The notes: a model not told the origin generated them from the letters alone. Positions 1 through 6,504 are shown, counted from the stretch's first letter. The stretch: 7,646 nt of DNA from Actinomycetes bacterium (GCA_021816565.1 JAKAXN010000216.1:1-7646); one strand, 5' to 3'. A program made the numbers and translations.

Positions 1-167
1 CCTCCTCCTTCGGGCCGCTCACCGTGCCGGCCGGCCACGTGTTCGTGATGGGCGACAACCGGGGGGATTCGCTCGACAGCCGGGTGTTCGGCCCGATCCC
101 CGAGAGCCACATCGTGGGGCGGGCGATTTGGAAGGTGTGGCCGGTCTGGGACGCGTCGTTCCTCTGA
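1..167 (+). CDS. lepB: Signal peptidase I, C-terminal fragment (5' end outside window)
   Basis: This is the last 54 residues of a type I signal peptidase (S26 family), the membrane-anchored Ser/Lys protease that removes signal peptides from exported proteins on the outer face of the cytoplasmic membrane. The reading frame begins at base 3 and ends at TGA 165-167. The fragment shows the family's conserved C-terminal box: [20 protein letters not shown], followed by [19 protein letters not shown]. The GDNR..S.DSR signature and the I.GRA....WP ending are diagnostic. The catalytic Ser and Lys and the transmembrane anchor lie upstream of the window and cannot be checked. In mycobacteria and streptomycetes lepB is followed by rnhB and then the DUF2469 gene; here the DUF2469 gene follows directly. 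Confidence 0.95.
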   Translation, partial: SSFGPLTVPAGHVFVMGDNRGDSLDSRVFGPIPESHIVGRAIWKVWPVWDASFL

Positions 168-241
168 CCGGCGGCTCCGGGCGGCCCGGCTGACGGGACC
201 TTCCTCGGGCCGCGCTCGCGCCTTTCCGGCCGGCTGCGGCC

Positions 242-247
242 TACCAT
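242..247 (+). promoter_or_regulatory. Candidate -10 element for the DUF2469-yraN-PLP operon
   Basis: TACCAT fits the actinobacterial TAnnnT -10 pattern and lies 29 bases before the DUF2469 start codon, in an otherwise GC-dominated gap (168-276). A start site near base 254 would give a leader of about 23 nt containing the GGGA ribosome-binding site (266-269). No convincing -35 hexamer is visible at the expected distance, so the call rests on the -10 and position alone. Confidence 0.3.
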
Positions 248-276
248 GGGGGCGTGAGCGAGCTTGGGACGTACCG

Positions 277-573
277 ATGAGCGCCGAGGACCTGGAACGG
301 TACGAGACCGAGATCGAGCTGCAGCTCTACCAGGAGTACCGGGCCGTTCTCTCCATGTTCAAGTTCGTGGTGGAGACGGAGCGCCGCTTCTACCTGGCCA
401 ACGAGGTCCACATGGAGGCCAAGGGCGAGGGCGACCGGACCTACTTCGAGATCAGGCTCGGCGACGCCTGGGTGTGGGACATGTACCGCCCGGCCCGCTT
501 CGTGTCGAACGTGCGGGTGGTCACGTTCAAAGACGTCAACATCGAGGAGCTCCCGGAGAAGGAGTCGTACTGA
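277..573 (+). CDS. DUF2469 family protein (actinobacteria-specific, unknown function)
   Basis: A 98-residue protein of the DUF2469 family, homologous to Rv2901c of M. tuberculosis as judged by motif recognition. No biochemical function is established. It is acidic and soluble, with no signal peptide or membrane segment. It opens with the family's typical EDLERYETEIELQLYQEYR (residues 4-22), then VVETERRFYLANEVH (31-45), and the hallmark DAWVWDMYRPARF (63-75) followed by VRVVTFKDVNIEEL (79-92). Length matches the family (about 100 residues). ATG 277 is preceded by GGGA (266-269) at a 7-base spacing. Its TGA overlaps the proposed CTG start of yraN by four bases, so the two are probably translationally coupled. 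It lies between lepB and yraN as in other actinobacteria, but without rnhB. Confidence 0.93.
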   Translation: MSAEDLERYETEIELQLYQEYRAVLSMFKFVVETERRFYLANEVHMEAKGEGDRTYFEIRLGDAWVWDMYRPARFVSNVRVVTFKDVNIEELPEKESY

Positions 574-944
574 CCGGAGCCCCGGCCGGCGGCGACCGCC
601 GCCGGGCGCTGGGCGCGGCGGGGGAGGACCGGGCGCTGGCCTGGTACGTCGGGCACGGCTACGAGCTGGTGGACCGCAACTGGCGCAGCCGCTCGGGAGA
701 GATCGATCTGGTGGTGCGCCAGGGCCGCACGCTGGTGTTCAGCGAGGTCAAGACCCGCTCCGGGCGGGCCTTCGGGGAGCCGTTCGAGGCGGTCACCGCA
801 GCCAAGCAGTCCCGGCTGCGGCGGCTGGCGGCCGAGTGGCTGCGCGCCCGCGGGCCGGTGCCGGGGGCAGGACCCATGGACGTCCGCTTCGACGTGGTGT
901 CGGTGACCGGCGGACAGGTGGAAGTGCTGGAGGAGGCGTTTTGA
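570..944 (+). CDS. yraN: YraN / UPF0102 family nuclease-fold protein, probable CTG start
   Basis: A 124-residue UPF0102 protein with a predicted PD-(D/E)XK endonuclease fold, homologous to E. coli YraN and Rv2898c; its biological substrate is not known. Visible motifs are ALGAAGEDRALAWY (13-26, the family's GxxGExxA opening), LVDRNWRSRSGEIDLVVR (33-50) and LVFSEVKTRSGRAFGEP (55-71). The likely metal and catalytic residues are E43/D46 of GEID and E59/K61 of EVK. Length is normal for the family. Start choice: between the previous gene's stop and the conserved opening there is no in-frame ATG, GTG or TTG. CTG 570-572 sits five bases after a strong AAGGAG (559-564) and overlaps the upstream TGA as CTGA. 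The next in-frame GTG, in the ELVDRNW stretch, would delete the conserved N-terminus. The stop overlaps the next gene by four bases. Confidence 0.9.
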   Translation: MTGAPAGGDRRRALGAAGEDRALAWYVGHGYELVDRNWRSRSGEIDLVVRQGRTLVFSEVKTRSGRAFGEPFEAVTAAKQSRLRRLAAEWLRARGPVPGAGPMDVRFDVVSVTGGQVEVLEEAF

Positions 945-2137
945 GCGAGTCCCGGCCGGGATCGGCGGCGGGACCGGAGCGGGCCGCGTGGTCGGTCGCC
1001 ACCGAGGTGGTACGCCTGGGCCGACCCGACGCGGTGGGGGGAGCCCCGGTCAACCCACCGGTCGTCATGAGCTCCACCTTCCACCAGGGCGGCGAGCCGG
1101 TGTACGGCCGCGACGGCAACCCCACCTGGACCGCCCTCGAGGAGGTACTGGGGGCCCTGGAGGGCGGCCGGGCCCTGGCCTTCGCATCCGGGATGGCGGC
1201 CATCTCCGCCGTCCTGGAGGTCCTGCCGATCCCCGGGCGGGTCGTGGTGCCCGGCGATTCGTACAACGGCACCCGCCGGTTCCTGGCCGACGTGGCGTCG
1301 CGGGGCCGGCTCCGCTTCCGGACCGTCGACGTGGCCGACACCGCCGCCACGCTGCGGGTCTGCGCCGAGATGTGCGAGACCCCGGGCCGGCCGTCGGGCC
1401 GCGAGGGGACCTTCGGGGCGGGGGGGCTGCTGTGGATCGAGTCACCCACCAACCCCCTGCTGGCGGTGGCCGACATCCCGGCCCTCTGCGAGGGGGCCCA
1501 CGCCCTCGGCATGGACGTGGTGGTGGACAACACCTTCGCCTCGCCGCTGCTGCAGAAGCCGCTGCAGCTGGGCGCCGACGTGGTGGTCCACAGCGCCACC
1601 AAGATCCTGGCCGGCCACTCCGACGTGGTGATGGGAGCGGTGGTCACCAGCCGCCCCGAGGTGGCCGCGGCGCTGACCCGCCGGCGGTCGCTGCACGGCG
1701 CCGTGCCCGGGCCGTGGGAGGCGTGGCTGGCCCTCCGGGGGGTCCGCACGCTGGCCCTGCGGGTGGAGCGTTCGGGAGCCAACGCCGCTGAGCTGGCCCG
1801 CCGGTTGGTCGACCACCCGGCGGTGGAGGCGGTCCGCTACCCCGGCCTCCCCGGCCATCCGGGCCACCGGCTGGCCCGGGAGCAGATGACCGGATTCGGG
1901 GCCATGGTGGCGTTCGACGTGGCGGGCGGGGCGGCCGCCGCCGACGCCGCCGTCGAGCGCCTCCGCCTGATGACCGTCGCCACCAGCCTGGGCGGGGTGG
2001 AGACCCTCATCGAGCGGCGGGCCCGGTGGGAGGGCGAGGGCGGCCTCCCACCCGGCCTGCTGCGCATGTCGGTCGGGGTCGAGGACGTCGAGGACCTCTG
2101 GGCGGACCTCGACCGGGCCCTCACGGGCCGGGCCTGA
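941..2137 (+). CDS. PLP-dependent transsulfuration enzyme (cystathionine gamma-synthase/lyase-like)
   Basis: A 398-residue member of the Cys/Met metabolism PLP family (fold type I), which includes cystathionine gamma-synthase, gamma-lyase, methionine gamma-lyase and O-acylhomoserine sulfhydrylases; cytosolic. Landmarks: VYGRDGNPTWTALEE (54-68, with the Tyr/Arg pair Y55/R57 that normally contacts cofactor phosphate across the dimer), FASGMAA (81-87), IESPTNPLL (166-174), DNTFASPLLQKP (196-207; D196 should bind the pyridine nitrogen), VVHSATKILAGHSD (215-228; K221 is the Schiff-base lysine) and LLRMSVGVEDVEDLW (373-387; R375 should bind substrate carboxylate). The usual SLGGVESLxxHP segment reads SLGGVETLIERRARW, like a subgroup often annotated as gamma-lyase in actinobacteria, so the exact reaction cannot be assigned. 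TTG 941 follows GGAGGAGG (929-936) and overlaps the yraN stop as TTGA. This gene is not part of the usual yraN-comM neighbourhood. Confidence 0.9.
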   Translation: MSESRPGSAAGPERAAWSVATEVVRLGRPDAVGGAPVNPPVVMSSTFHQGGEPVYGRDGNPTWTALEEVLGALEGGRALAFASGMAAISAVLEVLPIPGRVVVPGDSYNGTRRFLADVASRGRLRFRTVDVADTAATLRVCAEMCETPGRPSGREGTFGAGGLLWIESPTNPLLAVADIPALCEGAHALGMDVVVDNTFASPLLQKPLQLGADVVVHSATKILAGHSDVVMGAVVTSRPEVAAALTRRRSLHGAVPGPWEAWLALRGVRTLALRVERSGANAAELARRLVDHPAVEAVRYPGLPGHPGHRLAREQMTGFGAMVAFDVAGGAAAADAAVERLRLMTVATSLGGVETLIERRARWEGEGGLPPGLLRMSVGVEDVEDLWADLDRALTGRA

Positions 2138-2183
2138 ACCCCCTCCGAGGCGGTCCCCGCCCCGGCCGCTCCCCGAGGGCCGC

Positions 2184-2777
2184 TCAGGTGGGCCGCCAGA
2201 ACTCCTCGAGCAGCAGGTTGACCCGCCGGCGGTCGAAGTACTCGGGGTCGAGGGCGTCCCCGAACGCCTCCACCATCTCGTCGTGCTCGGGGTCGTCGGG
2301 GTCGGCGAGGGCGTCCAGCAGGTGCTCGTAGCCGGCCGGGCCCCCGCAGTCCTCCGGCGGCGCCGAGCGGGCCCCGTCCATGACCGCCAGCGGCGGCACC
2401 GTGGCGTCGTAGGGCTCTACCGCCACCACCTCGACCAGGTGCTCCCACCCGTCTCCCAGGTCGTAGTCGTAGTGGAGGACCGAATCGGCCGGCGCGACCT
2501 CGCCGAGCACCACCTCGCTGTCGTCGCCGCCGCCCTCACCCCAGTCCTCCTCGGCGCCGGTGTAGACCCCGTCACCCACCCGCCACTCGTGCAGGTGGCG
2601 GTCCTCCCATCCCATGGCCACCTGGATCACCTGGTGCAGCACCGACAGGCTGGCGGCGCTGGGCACCCGGAGCAGGCGCCACACCGGGGGGGTCACGTCG
2701 AGAAGCGTCACCCGCAGGATGTGCACGCTGAGCGACAGGCCCTGAGAGGCCCGGCCGTCGGTCCCCGCGGTGCTCAC
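2184..2777 (-). CDS. Plasmid pRiA4b ORF-3-like family protein
   Basis: A 197-residue protein of the PRiA4_ORF3-like family (Pfam PF07929 by recognition), named after a plasmid gene but widespread on chromosomes; molecular function unknown. Motifs: TPPVWRLLRVPS (29-40), LHQVIQVAMGWEDRHLHEW (47-65), an acidic low-complexity insert (75-88), YDYDLGDGWEH (103-113), PPEDCGGPAGYEHLLDAL (140-157) and LDPEYFDRRRVNLLL (176-190). These are the family's most conserved blocks in the expected order, and the protein appears complete. It begins at GTG 2777-2775, which overlaps the TGA of the upstream acetyltransferase gene as GTGA, so it is the last gene of a reverse-strand operon. No strong ribosome-binding site precedes it, consistent with coupling. 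Its 3' end faces the PLP-enzyme gene across 46 bases. Confidence 0.9.
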   Translation of the reverse strand: MSTAGTDGRASQGLSLSVHILRVTLLDVTPPVWRLLRVPSAASLSVLHQVIQVAMGWEDRHLHEWRVGDGVYTGAEEDWGEGGGDDSEVVLGEVAPADSVLHYDYDLGDGWEHLVEVVAVEPYDATVPPLAVMDGARSAPPEDCGGPAGYEHLLDALADPDDPEHDEMVEAFGDALDPEYFDRRRVNLLLEEFWRPT

Positions 2778-3409
2778 GGCCGTCCGTCGGGGCCGGCCCC
2801 GACGGCCGCGGCGGAGGGTTCCTCCCGGCCGGTGGGCCCGGCCAGGACCACGAACTCGAGGTCGTCACGGCGGGGCCGGCCGAAGCGCTCGTCGCCGTAG
2901 GGGAACGGCTCGGTCTCCCCCGTGGGACGAAAGCCCATCCGGCCGTACCAGGCGATGAGGTCGGCCCGCTGGCGGATGACCGTCATGCGCAGCTCGGCGC
3001 AGCCCCACCCGGCCGCCGTGCGGGCCGCCCGGGCGAGCAGGGCCCGGCCGATCCCCGCGCCCTGCCGGTCGGGCTGCACCGCGAACATCCCGAAATAGGC
3101 GGTGGCGGGGCCGGTCCGCTCCAAGTGGCAGGTGCCGCGGATGGCGCCGGCGGTCTCGGCCAGCAGGACCACCGAATCGGGCCGCTCGAGCAGGGCCCTC
3201 ACCTGCCCGGCATCGGTGCGCTGCCCGTCGAGCAGGTCGGCCTCGGTGGTCCATCCGGCCCGGCTGCTGTCGCCCCGGTAGGCGGACTCCACCAGGGCCA
3301 CCACCGCATCGACGTCGTCGGGCCCGGCCGGCCGGAAGCTGACAGCCGGGGAATGGTTCGCTCCGGGGATCATGGCCCCCGAGTCTCGCGGATCGCCGCC
3401 GGTGCTCAC
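2774..3409 (-). CDS. GNAT family N-acetyltransferase
   Basis: A GNAT-fold acetyltransferase (211 residues from GTG 3409), expected to transfer an acetyl group from acetyl-CoA to an amine; substrate unknown. The N-terminal part carries WTTEADLLDGQRTD (53-66), a signature of a widespread GNAT subgroup. The acetyl-CoA site is seen in FAVQPDRQGAGIGRALL (109-125), whose QGAGIG matches the motif A consensus Q/RxxGxG/A, and AWYGRMGF (153-160) is motif B with the usual tyrosine. Start: GTG 3409-3407 overlaps the stop of the upstream small gene (GTGA), matching the style of neighbouring junctions. The alternative ATG 3373-3371 removes 12 poorly conserved residues and would give 199. Neither start has a strong ribosome-binding site. 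The stop overlaps the GTG of the pRiA4b-like gene by four bases, so the two are surely co-transcribed. Confidence 0.92.
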   Translation of the reverse strand: MSTGGDPRDSGAMIPGANHSPAVSFRPAGPDDVDAVVALVESAYRGDSSRAGWTTEADLLDGQRTDAGQVRALLERPDSVVLLAETAGAIRGTCHLERTGPATAYFGMFAVQPDRQGAGIGRALLARAARTAAGWGCAELRMTVIRQRADLIAWYGRMGFRPTGETEPFPYGDERFGRPRRDDLEFVVLAGPTGREEPSAAAVGAGPDGRP

Positions 3410-3612
3410 CGCCCGGGCCGGCGGCGGCCCCGGTGCTCCCAGCACGGTCGGTGCCAGTGCCGTCGCAGGTCGGCGTCGCGGCGCGGTACCACCACGACGT
3501 GCCCGGTGCCGGCGGCCACGGTCTGCTGACAACCGGGGCACACGTAGTCCTTGGTCGCCTGGAACGGGTGCACCACCCGCACATCCACTTCGTCGCCAGC
3601 CACAGTCCCCAT
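3406..3612 (-). CDS. Small Cys/His-rich putative zinc-binding protein, first gene of reverse operon
   Basis: A 68-residue basic protein that I recognise as a conserved but uncharacterised actinobacterial type, sometimes labelled ATP/GTP-binding protein without visible support: there is no Walker motif. The core is VVHPFQATKDYVCPGCQQTV (13-32), GTGHVVVVP (35-43) and ADLRRHWHRPCW (47-58). C25 and C28 form a CxxC knuckle, and H38, H52, H54 and C57 are candidate partners, so a single structural zinc site is a reasonable inference. The tail is Arg-rich. ATG 3612 has GGGAG almost touching it; GTG 3603-3601, three codons in, has better spacing and could be the true start (65 residues). The stop overlaps the GTG of the acetyltransferase gene. 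It reads away from comM across a 106-base spacer. Confidence 0.8.
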   Translation of the reverse strand: MGTVAGDEVDVRVVHPFQATKDYVCPGCQQTVAAGTGHVVVVPRRDADLRRHWHRPCWEHRGRRRPGR

Positions 3613-3642
3613 TCTCCCGCGTCGGCCGTCGCAGGGCCCCGG

Positions 3643-3648
3643 TACCCT
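3643..3648 (+). promoter_or_regulatory. Candidate -10 element for comM-dprA
   Basis: TACCCT fits the TAnnnT -10 pattern in the divergent spacer (3613-3718) and would start transcription near base 3655, giving a leader of about 65 nt to the comM GTG. It is within GGTACC, a palindrome, so part of it also reads on the other strand, but no full TAnnnT is visible on the reverse strand for the small Cys/His gene. No clear -35 is present. Confidence 0.25.
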
Positions 3649-3718
3649 CCGCGGTAGCGCTCGGTGGCCGGCGCGACGGCCCCCCGGATCGGTTCCCGAG
3701 GTCTCGAGGAGTGTCGCG

Positions 3719-5305
3719 GTGCTGGCAGAGGTTCATTCGGCCACCCTGGTCGGGGTGGCGGGGCAGGCGGTGTCGGTGGAGGTCCACGTGTCCACGGGCC
3801 TGCCGTCGTTCACCATCGTCGGGCTGCCCGACGCGTCCTGCCGGGAGTCGCGCGACCGGGTCCGGGCGGCCATCCTCTCCAGCGGGCTCAGATGGCCCCA
3901 GAAGCGGGTCACGGTCAATCTGGCCCCTTCCGGGGTGCGCAAGGGCGGCTCCGGCCTGGACCTGCCCATCGCCCTGGCCGTGCTGACCGCCGACGGCCAG
4001 CTCCCGGCCCCGGCCGTCGAGGGGCTGGGCTTCGTCGGCGAGCTGGGCCTCGACGGCAGTCTCCGGCCGGTCCCGGGGGTGCTGCCGCTGGTCCACGCCA
4101 TGCAGGGACGGGTGCCGGTGCTGCCGCCGGCCTGCGCCGCCGAGGCCCGCCTCCTCGGAGGGGCCGGGGCCCGGTGCGCCCCGACCCTGGCTGCGGTGGT
4201 GGGGGCCGTCCTCGGCCGGCGGGCCTGGGAGGAGCCGCCCCCGCCGGCCCGATCACCGGCCGCCCCGCCGGTCCCGGACCTGCGCGACGTGCGGGGCCAG
4301 CCCCTCGGCCGCCTGGCGGTGGAGGTGGCCGCTGCCGGGGCCCACCACCTGCTCATGGTCGGCCCGCCCGGCGCCGGCAAGACCATGTTGGCGGAGCGGC
4401 TGGCGGGCCTGCTCCCGGCCCTGACCGCGGACGAGGCGCTCGAGGTGGCCCGCATCCACTCGGCTGCCGGCCTGCCCGTGCCCCTCGGAGAGGCGCTGCG
4501 CCGGCCGCCGTTCCGGGCCCCCCACCACAGCGCGTCCCCGGTCTCGCTGGTGGGCGGGGGCGGGACGCAGATGCGCCCCGGCGAGTTGAGCTGCGCCCAC
4601 CGGGGGGTGCTGTTCCTCGACGAGCTGGGGGAGTTCCCCGCCGACGTCCTCGACGCCCTGCGCCAGCCGCTGGAGGAGGGGAGGGTACTGGTGTGCCGGG
4701 CCCGGGCCAGCGTCACGTTCCCGGCCCGGGTGCTGCTGGTGGCGGCCATGAACCCCTGCCCGTGCGGGAGCGAGGGCGGCCCCGGCTCCTGCCGGTGCCG
4801 GGAGGCCGCCCGCAGCCGGTACGGGGCCCGGGTGTCGGCCCCGCTGCTCGACCGGTTCGATCTGCGCGTCCACATCGGGCGGCCGGACGTCTCGGACCTG
4901 ATGGGCGACGACCCGGCGGCCGGTCCCGGACCGCCGGCTGGAGAGTGCAGCGCCGACGTGGCGGCCCGGGTCGCGGACGCCCGCCTCCGGGCCCGGCGGC
5001 GGGGGACGCCGGCCAACGGGGACATCCCGGGCCGTCTCCTCGACGGGGTCGCGCCACTCGAGCCGGCGGCCCGGAAGCTGCTCGAGACCCGGGTGCGTCA
5101 GGGCCGCCTGTCGGCCCGGGGCCTGCACCGGGTCCGGCGGGTGGCCCGCACCGTGGCCGACCTGTCCGGCTGGGACGGCCCGGTGCGGGAGGTCGACGTG
5201 TTCTCGGCCCTGGCCCTCAGGGCCCCGGTCCTCCTCGGGGGGGTGGGCCCAGCCGGATCGTCGCCCGGCGCCGAGCCGGCCCCGCTCGGGCAGGGGCCAT
5301 GGTGA
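3719..5305 (+). CDS. comM: ComM / YifB family Mg-chelatase-like AAA+ ATPase
   Basis: A 528-residue YifB/ComM protein. In Vibrio cholerae, ComM is a hexameric helicase that promotes branch migration when transforming single-stranded DNA is integrated. Domains: an N-terminal ChlI-like (Lon protease-fold) domain, residues 1-165, with VHSATLVGV, STGLPSFTIVGLPD and SGVRKGGSGLDLPIA; a Pro/Ala-rich linker (171-186); an AAA+ core with Walker A GPPGAGKT (215-222), FRAPHHSAS (265-273) and Walker B LFLDELGEF (298-306); a four-cysteine insert NPCPCG...CRC (C347, C349, C358, C360) typical of the family; LLDRFDLRVHI (376-386); and a C-terminal Mg_chelatase_C domain (about 410-505) including RGLHRVRRVARTVADL. 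GTG 3719 was chosen because GAGGAG (3706-3711) precedes it by seven bases and the protein then opens VLAEVHSATLVG as in homologues. Slightly longer than usual because of linker and C-terminal tail. Overlaps dprA. Confidence 0.95.
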   Translation: MLAEVHSATLVGVAGQAVSVEVHVSTGLPSFTIVGLPDASCRESRDRVRAAILSSGLRWPQKRVTVNLAPSGVRKGGSGLDLPIALAVLTADGQLPAPAVEGLGFVGELGLDGSLRPVPGVLPLVHAMQGRVPVLPPACAAEARLLGGAGARCAPTLAAVVGAVLGRRAWEEPPPPARSPAAPPVPDLRDVRGQPLGRLAVEVAAAGAHHLLMVGPPGAGKTMLAERLAGLLPALTADEALEVARIHSAAGLPVPLGEALRRPPFRAPHHSASPVSLVGGGGTQMRPGELSCAHRGVLFLDELGEFPADVLDALRQPLEEGRVLVCRARASVTFPARVLLVAAMNPCPCGSEGGPGSCRCREAARSRYGARVSAPLLDRFDLRVHIGRPDVSDLMGDDPAAGPGPPAGECSADVAARVADARLRARRRGTPANGDIPGRLLDGVAPLEPAARKLLETRVRQGRLSARGLHRVRRVARTVADLSGWDGPVREVDVFSALALRAPVLLGGVGPAGSSPGAEPAPLGQGPW

Positions 5306-6474
5306 GCGGGCAGGAGGCCTACGCCGCGGCCCTGAGCGGGCTGCCCGGTATGGGACCTGCCACCCTGGTGCGGATACTGGCCGAGCGGGACCCGGAGGAG
5401 GCCTGGCGGGCGGTGCTGGCCGGGCGGATCGAGCGCCCGGCTCGGGGCGCCAGCCCCGACCAGGGCCGGATGCCGATCGCCGGGCCGGGGTCGGCGCCGG
5501 CCCGGTCCTGGGCGGCGGCGGCCCGCCGGGTGGACCCTCCGGGGTGGTGGGCTCCGCTCGCCGGCTCCGGGGTGGGGGTCACCTGGCGGGGACAGCCCGA
5601 CTACCCGGCCGCCCTGGTGGATGACCCGGAGCCGCCGGGGGTGCTGTTCTGGCGCGGTGACCTGACCGCTCTGGACCGGCCCGCCGTGGCGGTGGTCGGC
5701 ACCCGCAACGCCACCCCCGACGGTCTGGCCGTGGCGTTCGAGATGGGCCGCGACCTGGCGGCGGCCGGCGTGTGCGTGGTGAGCGGCCTGGCCCTCGGTA
5801 TCGACGGGGCGGCCCACCGGGGCTGTCTGTCCGCTCTGGCGGACGGTGGCGCCGCCCCGCCGGCCGGGGTGGCGGCCAGCGGGGTGGACGTCCCCTACCC
5901 CCGCCGCCACGGGGAGCTGTGGCGCCGGGTCGGGAGCCGCGGGGTGATCCTCTCTGAGAACCTGCCGGGTCGCCCGCCCCAGGCCTGGCGCTTCCCCGCC
6001 CGCAACCGGGTCATCGCCGGGCTGGCGCGCCTGGTGGTGGTGGTCGAATCCCACGCCCGGGGGGGAAGCCTGATCACCGCCGAGGCGGCCCTGGAGCGGG
6101 GAGTGGAGGTCCGGGTGGTGCCCGGCCCGGTGCGCAGCCCGGCCAGCGCGGGCAGCAACCAGTTGCTCTACGACGGGCCCGGGCCGGTGCGCCACGCCCG
6201 CGACGTGCTCGACGCCATCGGGTTGTTCCGGCCCGACCCACCGGCTCCGGACGGCTCCCGGGGGCGGGCCGGCCCGGCCGGAGGGCGGGCTCCGGCCGGG
6301 CGGTCGGACCCGGTGGAGGCCGCGGTCCTGCGGGCCCTGGGCCGGCGCCCGGCCACCGTCGGGGACCTCATGGCCCGGGCCGGTCTCGACGCCGGGGCGG
6401 TCGCCCGGGGCCTGCAGCGCCTGGATGCCGCCGGGCTGGTGGCGGAGAGCGGAGGGTGGTGGTCCCGAACCTGA
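5302..6474 (+). CDS. dprA: DNA processing protein DprA/Smf
   Basis: A 390-residue DprA, the protein that binds incoming single-stranded DNA in the cytoplasm and loads RecA during natural transformation. Residues 10-26 (LSGLPGMGPATLVRILA) form a helix-hairpin-helix-like start. The Rossmann-type core shows AVVGTRNATPDG (130-141), VVSGLALGIDGAAHRG (159-174), ASGVDVPYPRRHGEL (192-206), FPARNRVIAG (231-240) and ARGGSLITAEAALERG (252-267). A Pro/Gly/Arg-rich linker (about 310-335) leads to a C-terminal winged-helix domain (336-388), as in many but not all DprA proteins. Start: ATG 5299 and GTG 5302 are both possible. AGGGG (5292-5296) is two bases from the ATG but five from the GTG, and the GTG gives a four-base GTGA overlap with comM, so 5302 is preferred. 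Adjacency to comM supports a shared DNA-uptake or recombination role. Confidence 0.95.
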   Translation: MSGQEAYAAALSGLPGMGPATLVRILAERDPEEAWRAVLAGRIERPARGASPDQGRMPIAGPGSAPARSWAAAARRVDPPGWWAPLAGSGVGVTWRGQPDYPAALVDDPEPPGVLFWRGDLTALDRPAVAVVGTRNATPDGLAVAFEMGRDLAAAGVCVVSGLALGIDGAAHRGCLSALADGGAAPPAGVAASGVDVPYPRRHGELWRRVGSRGVILSENLPGRPPQAWRFPARNRVIAGLARLVVVVESHARGGSLITAEAALERGVEVRVVPGPVRSPASAGSNQLLYDGPGPVRHARDVLDAIGLFRPDPPAPDGSRGRAGPAGGRAPAGRSDPVEAAVLRALGRRPATVGDLMARAGLDAGAVARGLQRLDAAGLVAESGGWWSRT

Positions 6475-6504
6475 TCGAAACCGCCCGCGGCGGCCCGGCG
6501 CGAG

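Noticed and set aside
177..189. Hairpin CCGGG/CCCGG after lepB as a terminator
   Set aside because: A five-base stem without a T-tract in very GC-rich DNA is not distinguishable from background.
264..569. Upstream extension of the yraN frame to ATG 264
   Set aside because: It would overlap all of the DUF2469 gene in another frame and gives Arg/Gly-rich sequence unlike YraN N-termini.
2138..2183. Convergent-gene terminator: GGCGG (2149-2153) with CCGCC (2157-2161) and the repeated GGCCGCTC
   Set aside because: Only five base pairs with a three-base loop, and short GC repeats of this kind are expected by chance here. The 46-base gap could still hold a bidirectional terminator, but I cannot support one.
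2775..3409. Identical GTGAGCACCG at both reverse-operon junctions as a regulatory repeat
   Set aside because: Both are simply a GTGA overlap followed by Ser-Thr codons; ten bases is too little to infer a repeat.
3410..4096. Extension of the GNAT reading frame upstream to 4096
   Set aside because: The extra residues are antisense to comM and to the small Cys/His gene and show no conservation; the GNAT fold begins near 3409-3373.
3664..5298. Long forward open frame running through comM into dprA, suggesting a fusion protein
   Set aside because: The upstream part is Gly/Pro/Arg-rich out-of-frame translation of comM; recognisable DprA sequence begins only at 5299-5302. GC-rich DNA rarely contains stops in this frame.
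6481..6493. CCGCC/GGCGG hairpin after dprA as a terminator
   Set aside because: Too short (five base pairs, three-base loop) to call; noted only as a possible weak site.
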